64,000 nt of DNA from Streptomyces sp. NBC_00154 (GTDB lineage Bacteria; Actinomycetota; Actinomycetes; Streptomycetales; Streptomycetaceae): contig NZ_JAPEMI010000001.1 in the NCBI RefSeq assembly GCF_026342835.1, positions 3,664,501 to 3,728,500 of the forward strand, read 5' to 3'. The translations under genes and the position numbers were made by a program. Positions 8,278 through 15,120 of the stretch are shown here, in pieces. The notes under the pieces are model-generated. The model worked only from the letters and a program-made list of their open reading frames with translations, searched no databases and was not told the DNA's origin. Numbering within the stretch: position 1 is the stretch's first letter; every line of letters begins with the position of its first letter.

Positions 8278-9399
8278 TTGGAATTCGGGCTGTTTGTACA
8301 GGGGTACGTACCCGCCGCGCGCGCCGAGGTCGACCCCGAGGCGGAGCACAAGGCGCTGATCGAGGAGACCGAGTACGTCATCCAGGCGGACAAGTCCGGC
8401 TTCAAGTACGCCTGGGCCTCCGAGCACCACTTCCTGGAGGAGTACTCGCATCTCTCGGCCAACGACGTGTACCTGGGATACCTCGCGCACGCCACCGAAC
8501 GGATCCACCTCGGCTCCGGCATCTTCAACCCCCTCGCCCCCGTCAACCACCCCGTGAAGGTGGCCGAGAAGGTCGCCATGCTCGACCATCTGTCGGAGGG
8601 GAGATTCGAGTTCGGCTCGGGGCGCGGGGCCGGCAGCCACGAGATCCTCGGGTTCATGCCGGGCGTCACCGACATGAACCACACCAAGGAACTCTGGGAA
8701 GAGACCATCGCCGAGTTCCCCAAGATGTGGCTCCAGGACGAGTACGTCGGCTTCCAGGGCAAGCACTGGTCGCTGCCGCCCCGCAAGATCCTGCCGAAGC
8801 CGTACGGGAAGTCGCACCCGGCGATGTGGTACGCGGCCGGGTCGCCGTCCTCGTACGCCATGGCCGCCAAGAAGGGGCTCGGCGTGCTGGGGTTCAGCGT
8901 GCAGAAAGTCTCCGACATGGAGTGGGTCGTCGATTCGTACAAGACGGCCGTCAAGGACGCGGAGCCGGTCGGTGACTTCGTCAACGACAACGTCATGGTG
9001 ACGTCGACGGCCATATGCGCCGAGACGCACGCCGAGGCCGTGGAGATCGCGGTCGGCGGCGGGCTCAACTACCTGCAGTCGCTGCTGTTCCGCTACCACG
9101 ACACGTTCCCGAGGCCCGAAGGCATTCCGGAGTGGCCGGAGCTGCTGCCGGAGTACAGCGAGGAGATCATCGAGCTGCTGATCGCCGAGGAGCTGATGAT
9201 CTGCGGTGACCCGGACGAGGTGCTGCGCCAGTGCCGGCGGTGGGAGCAGGCGGGGGCGGATCAGTTGAGCTTCGGGCTGCCGATCGGGATCAGCCGTGAG
9301 GACACGATGAACTCGATCCGGCTGATCGGTGAGCATGTGATTCCGAAGATCGATACGGATCCGGTGCACCGGACGACGCGGTTCCGCACGGCGGCCTAG
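8278..9399 (+). CDS. LLM-class flavin-dependent monooxygenase
   Basis: Luciferase-like monooxygenase, 373 aa, of the LuxA-type group: ASEHHFLEEYSH, LGSGIFNPLAPVNHP, LDHLSEGRFEFGSGRGAGSHE and a C-terminal QLSFGLPIG stretch. It opens with TTG (MEFGLFVQGYVP) after GAGGA. It probably uses reduced FMN and O2 to oxygenate a small organic substrate. Two palindromes in the 114-bp upstream gap suggest its own promoter. The amidohydrolase and aldehyde dehydrogenase downstream imply that an oxygenated product is hydrolysed and the resulting aldehyde oxidised. Confidence 0.87.
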   Translation: MEFGLFVQGYVPAARAEVDPEAEHKALIEETEYVIQADKSGFKYAWASEHHFLEEYSHLSANDVYLGYLAHATERIHLGSGIFNPLAPVNHPVKVAEKVAMLDHLSEGRFEFGSGRGAGSHEILGFMPGVTDMNHTKELWEETIAEFPKMWLQDEYVGFQGKHWSLPPRKILPKPYGKSHPAMWYAAGSPSSYAMAAKKGLGVLGFSVQKVSDMEWVVDSYKTAVKDAEPVGDFVNDNVMVTSTAICAETHAEAVEIAVGGGLNYLQSLLFRYHDTFPRPEGIPEWPELLPEYSEEIIELLIAEELMICGDPDEVLRQCRRWEQAGADQLSFGLPIGISREDTMNSIRLIGEHVIPKIDTDPVHRTTRFRTAA

Positions 9400-9488
9400 G
9401 CGGGGGCTGCCTGCCCCCGGATCCCCGCTCCTCGATCGCCGGAGGGGCCTGAGCTGGAGCGGCGTCTTCCCGGACCGCCGCTCCGCGA

Positions 9489-9523
9489 GCCGGGGTGCGT
9501 ACCGCGGTCGTACGCACCCCGGC
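9489..9523. terminator. Strong intercistronic hairpin
   Basis: Perfect 14-bp stem (GCCGGGGTGCGTAC with its complement) and a 7-nt loop, without a T-run. A smaller 7-bp stem lies at 9401-9419. Both are between the LLM monooxygenase and the amidohydrolase, 32 bp before the latter's start, and could be a partial terminator or mRNA-stabilising element. Confidence 0.5.
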
Positions 9524-9555
9524 TGCATCCCGTACAGATCAGAAGGGAACCCGAC

Positions 9556-11295
9556 ATGCTCGACCACCTCATCCGCGGAGCGACGGTCGTGGACGGCACC
9601 GGTGCTCCCTCGTACGTCGCCGACCTCGGCATCCGCGACGGCCGCATCGCCGTCATCGCCGAACCCGGCACCCTCACCGAGGAGGCCGTGACCTCGGAGG
9701 ACGCCACCGGACTCGTGCTCGCCCCCGGCTTCGTCGACCCCCACACCCACTACGACGCCCAGCTCTTCTGGGACCCGTACGCCACCCCGTCCATGAACCA
9801 CGGCGTCACCACCGTCGCCGGTGGCAACTGCGGGTTCACCCTCGCCCCGCTCCACCCCGACCGGCCCGACGACGCCGACTACACCCGCCGCATGATGTCC
9901 AAGGTCGAAGGGATGGCCCTCAAGGCCCTGGAGGAAGGCGTCGACTGGTCCTGGTCCACCTTCCGCGAATACCTCGACGCCCTCGAAGGGCGGATCGCCG
10001 TCAACGCCGGGTTCATGGTCGGCCACTGCGCCCTGCGCCGGCACGTCATGGGCGCCGACGCGGTCGGCGGACAGCCCGGGCGCGCCCAGCTCGACGCGAT
10101 GCTGCGGCTCCTCCACGACGCCATGGACGCCGGGGCCTGGGGGCTCTCCACCACCCAGTCCGCCACCCACTCCGACGGCGACGGCAAGCCCGTCGCCTCC
10201 CGGCACGCACTGCCCGAAGAGCTCCTCGCTCTCTCCCGCGCCGTCGGCGAACACGAGGGCACCCAGCTCGAAGCGATTGTCGCGGGCTGCCTCGACCAGT
10301 TCTCCGACGACGAGATCGACCTCCTCGTCGACATGACCGCCGCCGCCGGCCGCCCCCTCAACTGGAACGTCCTCACCGTCGACGCAGCCGTCCCCGAACG
10401 CGTACCGCGCCAGCTCGTCCCCAGCGAACGCGCCCGCCGCGCGGGCGGCCGGATCGTCGCCCTCACCATGCCGATCCTCACCCCCATGAACATGTCGCTC
10501 GGCACCTTCTGCGCCCTCAACCTCATCCCCGGCTGGGGCGAGATCCTCTCCTTCCCCGTCCCCGAACGGATCGAGCGGCTCCGCGACGCCTCCACCCGCG
10601 CCGAGATGCTCCGCCGCGCCGACAGCAAGGAGGCCGGTGTCTTCCGGCGCCTCGCCGACTTCGGCCGGTACGTCATCGGAGACACGTACAGCGCGGCGAA
10701 CGAGGGCCTCAGCGGGCGCGTGGTACGCGACATCGCCGCCGAGCGCGGCCAGGACCCGTTCCACTGCCTCGTGGAGATCTGCGCCGCCGACGAGCTGCGT
10801 ACGGTGCTGTGGCCCATGCCCACCGACAACGACCCGGACTCGTGGGCGCTGCGGCAGCGGACCTGGCAGCACGAGGACGTCCTGCTCGGCGGTTCCGACG
10901 CGGGCGCCCATCTGGACCGGATGTGCGGTGCCCCGTACACCACCCGCTTCCTCGGTGACTGCCTGCGCGGCCGGAAACTCGTCCCCCTCGAACAGGCCGT
11001 CAAGATGCTCAGCGATGACCCCGCCCAGCTCTTCGGGCTGCGCGACCGGGGCAGGATCCAGGAAGGCTTCCACGCCGACCTCGTCCTCTTCGACCCCGAG
11101 CGCATCGACGCCGGGCCCGCCACCCTCGTACACGATCTGCCCGGCGACAGTCCACGCCTCGACTCGAAGGCCATCGGCATCGTGTCGGTCCGCGTCAACG
11201 GCGTCGAGACGCTGCGCGACGACAAGGTGACCGGCGCGGTCCCCGGCACGGTGCTCCGCTCCGGCCGCGACACCCGGACGGTGAGCACGCAATGA
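9556..11295 (+). CDS. Amidohydrolase, N-acyl-D-amino-acid deacylase family
   Basis: Metal-dependent amidohydrolase, 579 aa. After the small N-terminal beta domain (LIRGATVVDGTG) the metal-binding HxH is in GFVDPHTHYDAQLFWDP. Further family features are VTTVAGGNCGFTLAP, the late Asp in LLGGSDAGAHLD and the closing beta-sandwich (GRIQEGFHADLVLFDPE). Likely hydrolyses an amide or lactam-like bond in the cytoplasm; the family name does not prove D-aminoacylase activity. ATG 9556 has AAGGGAA upstream, and the stop overlaps the next start by 4 bp, indicating translational coupling. Confidence 0.87.
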   Translation: MLDHLIRGATVVDGTGAPSYVADLGIRDGRIAVIAEPGTLTEEAVTSEDATGLVLAPGFVDPHTHYDAQLFWDPYATPSMNHGVTTVAGGNCGFTLAPLHPDRPDDADYTRRMMSKVEGMALKALEEGVDWSWSTFREYLDALEGRIAVNAGFMVGHCALRRHVMGADAVGGQPGRAQLDAMLRLLHDAMDAGAWGLSTTQSATHSDGDGKPVASRHALPEELLALSRAVGEHEGTQLEAIVAGCLDQFSDDEIDLLVDMTAAAGRPLNWNVLTVDAAVPERVPRQLVPSERARRAGGRIVALTMPILTPMNMSLGTFCALNLIPGWGEILSFPVPERIERLRDASTRAEMLRRADSKEAGVFRRLADFGRYVIGDTYSAANEGLSGRVVRDIAAERGQDPFHCLVEICAADELRTVLWPMPTDNDPDSWALRQRTWQHEDVLLGGSDAGAHLDRMCGAPYTTRFLGDCLRGRKLVPLEQAVKMLSDDPAQLFGLRDRGRIQEGFHADLVLFDPERIDAGPATLVHDLPGDSPRLDSKAIGIVSVRVNGVETLRDDKVTGAVPGTVLRSGRDTRTVSTQ

Positions 11296-12755
11296 CCACC
11301 GCACCCCAACGCCTCTTCATCGGCGGAGAGTGGACCGAACCCGACCACGGCCACTACGAGGTGATCAACCCGGCCACGGAGCAGGCTGTCGGTCTCGCAC
11401 CCGAGGCGAGCCGCGAGCAGGTGTACGCGGCGGCCGCCGCGGCCCGCGAGGCCTTCCCCGCATGGTCCCGCACCTGCCCCGAGGAGCGGGCCGCGATCCT
11501 CGACCGCGCAGCCGACCTGATGCACCGCGACTTCGCCGCCAACGCCGCACTCGCCCGGGCGGAGAGCGGCGCGACGACGGGAACGGCCCGGTCCATGCAG
11601 GTCGCCGTCGGCGCGGCCCGCTTCCGGCGGTACGCGAGGGGCGCCCTGGAGCCGGTCGAGGAGGCGATCGCGCCGCAGATCAACGAGGCCGGTCCGATGG
11701 GCCGGGCCGGTGTCTTCGGCGCGGTCGCCGTACGCCAGCCGGTCGGCGTCGTCACCTGCATCACCTCGTACAACAATCCGTGGGCCAACCCGGCCGGCAA
11801 GGTCGCCCCCGCGCTCGCCATGGGCAACACGGTCGTCGTGAAACCCGCCCCGCAGGACCCGCTCTCCGTCTACCGGATGGCCGAGGCCCTCGCCGAGGCG
11901 GGCGTGCCGCCGGGCGTCGTCAACGTCGTCACGGGTTCGGGCCCCGAGGCCGGAGAGGCGGCCGTCGACTCACCGGACGTCGACATGGTCAGCTTCACCG
12001 GCTCCACGTCCGTCGGACAGCGCATCGCCGAGGTGTGCGGGCGAGGGATGAAGCGGCAGCTGATGGAGCTGGGCGGCAAGGGCGCCGCGGTCGTCCTCGA
12101 CGATGCCGACCTGGACGCGGCGGTGGCGGGCATCGGCACGACGTTCTCCTTCTACAGCGGACAGATCTGTACGGCTCCGACGCGCGTCCTCGTCCAGCGC
12201 GGCAGCCACGACGCGCTGATCGAGAAGCTCGTCGCCTATGCGGGTCGTCTGGCGGTCGGCGACCCGGCGGCGCCGGGCACGGTCGTCGGGCCGGTCATCT
12301 CCGCCGCACACCGCGACCGCATCGAGTCGTACGTCGAGCTCGGCCGGAAGGAGGGTGCGCGGGTGGTCACGGGCGGCGCGCGGCCCTCCCACGTCGACCG
12401 CGGCTTCTACGTCGCGCCGACGCTCCTCGCCGGCTGCACCAACGACATGCGGGTCGTCCGGGAGGAGATCTTCGGCCCGGTCGTCGTGGTCGTCCCCTTC
12501 GACGATGAGGAGGAAGGCATCGCACTCGCCAACGACAGCGACTACGGACTGATCGACTACGTGTGGTCCGGGGACGTGGCCCGGGCCTTCCGGGTGGCGC
12601 GGCGGCTGCGCGCCGGCGGGGTCGGGGTGAACACGATCGGCCGGAACATGGAGGCCCCGTTCGGCGGGTTCAAGAGGAGCGGAGTCGGGCGCGACGTCGG
12701 CTCGTACGCGCTGCACGCGTACAGCGAACTGCAGGCGATCGTCTGGCCGGGCTGA
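11292..12755 (+). CDS. NAD(P)-dependent aldehyde dehydrogenase
   Basis: Aldehyde dehydrogenase superfamily, 487 aa, full length. The catalytic Cys293 lies in YSGQICTAPTRV, the general-base Glu in LMELGGKGA, and the cofactor motif is FTGSTSVGQRI. C-terminal EAPFGGFKRSGVGRD is standard. The ATG overlaps the amidohydrolase stop (ATGA), so the two are made together. It probably oxidises the aldehyde produced by the monooxygenase/amidohydrolase steps. Confidence 0.92.
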   Translation: MTTAPQRLFIGGEWTEPDHGHYEVINPATEQAVGLAPEASREQVYAAAAAAREAFPAWSRTCPEERAAILDRAADLMHRDFAANAALARAESGATTGTARSMQVAVGAARFRRYARGALEPVEEAIAPQINEAGPMGRAGVFGAVAVRQPVGVVTCITSYNNPWANPAGKVAPALAMGNTVVVKPAPQDPLSVYRMAEALAEAGVPPGVVNVVTGSGPEAGEAAVDSPDVDMVSFTGSTSVGQRIAEVCGRGMKRQLMELGGKGAAVVLDDADLDAAVAGIGTTFSFYSGQICTAPTRVLVQRGSHDALIEKLVAYAGRLAVGDPAAPGTVVGPVISAAHRDRIESYVELGRKEGARVVTGGARPSHVDRGFYVAPTLLAGCTNDMRVVREEIFGPVVVVVPFDDEEEGIALANDSDYGLIDYVWSGDVARAFRVARRLRAGGVGVNTIGRNMEAPFGGFKRSGVGRDVGSYALHAYSELQAIVWPG

Positions 12756-13002
12756 GCATCGACGCGGTGCGGCCGTCCGTTATGCGGACAGGTGCGGGAA
12801 AATTTTGAACCGGCACAAAGTGGACGCTGCTGCGGTTCTCGCACGGGATTCCGATCGAGGGTCGGCCCTCTATTGGCAGGCGCAATGCTCGATTCACCTT
12901 CAATTCATGGATTCGCGGCCACAATTCGGCCGATGATCCAAGAGGGAAGTCTCGGAGTTCAGCCCTCCGGATGTGGATATCGCAGCGCATACCGTCCCCT
13001 GT

Positions 13003-14568
13003 ATGACTCAGCTGGACGCGCGGCCCCGGGCCGGAGACGTGGGACGGGGCACGGCCCCGGCCGACGGCGGTGTACGCGGCAAGGGACTCGGCGGGAACTC
13101 CGTCGGCCTGATGGGCAGCGCCGTCATCGGCATCTCGACCGTCGCTCCCGTCTACTGCCTGACCTCCACTCTCGGCTCCACCGCGGGCGAGGTCGGCGTC
13201 CAGATGCCCGCTGTCTTCCTGGCCGGCTTCCTGCCGATGCTGCTGGTCGCGTTTGCGTACCGTGAACTCAACCAGGTCATGCCGGACTGCGGCACCTCCT
13301 TCACCTGGACGGTGAAGGCGTTCGGCCCGCGCATCGGCTGGATGTGCGGCTGGGGCCTGGTCATCGCGACGATCATCGTCCTGTCGAACCTGGCAGGCGT
13401 GGCGACCTCGTACTTCTGGCTGCTCGCCGGCGAGATCACCGGCAGTGGCTCGATCGCCGCCCTGGACGACAGCAAGCCCGTCCACATCCTCACCTGTCTC
13501 CTCCTGATCGCGGCCGCCACCGCGATCAGTTACCGCGGGATGACCACCACGAAGGGCATCCAGTACGCGCTGGTGGGACTCCAACTCGTGGTCCTCGCAC
13601 TGTTCGTGGCGATGGCGGTACAGAAGGGAGCGAGCGGCGACTTCGCGACGTCGGTCGACTTCTCGTGGTCGTGGCTGAACCCGTTCGCGGTCGAATCGTT
13701 CTCCGCGTTCACGGCCGGCCTCTCGCTTGCGATCTTCGTCTACTGGGGATGGGACACCTGCCTGACTGCCAACGAGGAGACGACCGGCAGCGAGGAGACG
13801 CCGGGGCGTGCCGCCCTCATCGCGATGGTCGTCCTGGTCGGCTCCTACCTGGCGACCGGCGTCGCCGCCCAGATGGCCGTCGGCTCCGGCACCACCGGTC
13901 TCGGCCTGGCCAACCCGGACACCTCCGACAACGTCTTCGCCGCACTGGCCGGCCCGATCATGGGCCCCGGCCTCGGCATCCTGCTGTTTGTCGCCGTCCT
14001 CGCCTCGGCCGCCGCGAGCCTCCAGACCACCTTCATCCCGGTGGCCCGTACGGTGCTGGCGATGTCCACGTACGAGGCCCTGCCCGTCTCGTACGCGCGG
14101 GTGCACCCGCGCTTCAAGACGCCCGGGAAGGCGACGGTCACGGCGGGTGTCGCGACCGGCGTCTTCTACACGGTCATGACCCTGGTCAGCGAGCACGTCC
14201 TGGTCGACACGATCTACGCGCTCGGCCTCATGATCTGCTTCTACTACGCGCTGACGGCGTTCGCCTGCGCCTGGTACTTCCGCGCCGAACTCACCCGCTC
14301 CGCCCGCGACCTGGTCTTCAAGGGCCTCTTCCCGGTCGTCGGCGGCATCCTGCTCACCGCGGTGTTCTGCAAGACGCTCTACGACATGTGGGACCCGGCC
14401 TACGGCTCCGGCTCGTCGGTCCTCGGCGTCGGCTCGGTGTTCGTGATCGCCGTCGGACTGCTGCTGCTCGGTGTGGTGCTGATGGTGGCGATGCAGCGCA
14501 GGAGCCCCTCGTTCTTCCGCGGCGAGGTGCTGACGAAGGAGACTCCGGCGCTGGTCGTCGAGGACTGA
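13003..14568 (+). CDS. APC-family amino-acid/amine permease
   Basis: Integral membrane transporter of the amino acid-polyamine-organocation superfamily, with 12 predicted helices beginning at NSVGLMGSAVIGISTVAPVY. Conserved landmarks include the unwound first helix GISTVAP and a WDTCLTANEET segment after the seventh helix. A GTG at 12973 would add ten residues, but neither start has a convincing ribosome site; ATG 13003 is chosen because the residues before it look non-conserved. It likely imports the amide or amino compound handled by the catabolic genes upstream, from which it is separated by about 250 bp. Confidence 0.85.
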   Translation: MTQLDARPRAGDVGRGTAPADGGVRGKGLGGNSVGLMGSAVIGISTVAPVYCLTSTLGSTAGEVGVQMPAVFLAGFLPMLLVAFAYRELNQVMPDCGTSFTWTVKAFGPRIGWMCGWGLVIATIIVLSNLAGVATSYFWLLAGEITGSGSIAALDDSKPVHILTCLLLIAAATAISYRGMTTTKGIQYALVGLQLVVLALFVAMAVQKGASGDFATSVDFSWSWLNPFAVESFSAFTAGLSLAIFVYWGWDTCLTANEETTGSEETPGRAALIAMVVLVGSYLATGVAAQMAVGSGTTGLGLANPDTSDNVFAALAGPIMGPGLGILLFVAVLASAAASLQTTFIPVARTVLAMSTYEALPVSYARVHPRFKTPGKATVTAGVATGVFYTVMTLVSEHVLVDTIYALGLMICFYYALTAFACAWYFRAELTRSARDLVFKGLFPVVGGILLTAVFCKTLYDMWDPAYGSGSSVLGVGSVFVIAVGLLLLGVVLMVAMQRRSPSFFRGEVLTKETPALVVED

Positions 14569-14569
14569 G

Positions 14570-14615
14570 CGGCTGCCTGCGGGCGTATACGGCGCGGGCG
14601 GTTCTCAGGCAGCCG
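14570..14615. terminator. Bidirectional terminator hairpin
   Basis: CGGCTGCCTG pairs with CAGGCAGCCG across a 26-nt loop. It lies between the convergent permease and siderophore-interacting genes and overlaps the stop codon of the latter. Confidence 0.6.
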
Positions 14616-15024
14616 TGCGCCAGTAACCCAGCGCGTTCACCCGCTCCTTGGCGACAGCCAGCTCCTTGCGTACGTACGTGGCCGGCGAGCGCGTCGTCGC
14701 CGTGTCGCAGGCGTCGCCGGGCTGCGCCTTTCGTGCCCAGTCGCTCGCGGTGCCCTCGTGCAGGGCGAATTCGAGACTGAACGTCCCGGCGGCCGGGTCC
14801 GGGTCGACCAGGGTGTAGGCGCGCTGGTGCGGTTTGCCCGCCTGCTCGAACCAGATCCTGACCCACATCGTCGGGTGTGCGCCGCCGGTCGCGGCGAGCA
14901 GTCCGCCGTCGGGCAGGTGCACCCGGCGGAAGTCGTCGGTGACCTGTTCGGCCCCGGTCACGGTGAACTCGAAGTCCCTCCCGCACATCAGCTTGAGGAC
15001 GGCGCCCTCCCAGCCATGCCCCAC
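14605..15024 (-). pseudogene. Siderophore-interacting (ViuB-type) protein with internal deletion
   Basis: 139 aa with GTG 15024 and a GGAGGAGA site. The first 110 residues match the FAD-binding beta barrel of siderophore-interacting ferric reductases: VTDDFRRVHLPDGG, HPTMWVRIWF, QRAYTLVDPDPAAGTFSLEFALHEG and a final DWARKAQPGD. Family members are about 270 aa and continue with an NAD(P)H-binding domain. Here PGD is followed at once by a tail (TYVRKELAVAKERVNALGYWRTAA) that looks like the extreme C-terminus of the full-length family, ending in the GYWR signature. The middle domain is therefore missing. Either the gene is a remnant or a minimal flavin-binding form. An iron box 39 bp upstream indicates control by iron. 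Confidence 0.7.
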
Positions 15025-15062
15025 AACTGTCTCCTCCCCGGGGAACCATCTCGGATTCGCTT

Positions 15063-15081
15063 TTAGGTTAGGCTAACCTAA
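15063..15081. promoter_or_regulatory. Iron box (DmdR/IdeR/DtxR operator)
   Basis: TTAGGTTAGGCTAACCTAA is a perfect 19-bp match to the actinobacterial iron-box consensus. It lies 39 bp from each of the two divergent start codons (15024 minus, 15121 plus), so a metal-loaded DtxR-family repressor should switch both genes off under iron sufficiency. Confidence 0.92.
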
Positions 15082-15120
15082 ATTTTTGGGGCTGAAGAGG
15101 CGAGCGAGGGCGGGAACGGC

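Noticed and set aside
14605..15024. Full-length siderophore-interacting protein by frameshift
   Set aside because: No NAD(P)H-domain sequence exists in any frame within the 420-bp gene, so a frameshift cannot explain the short length.
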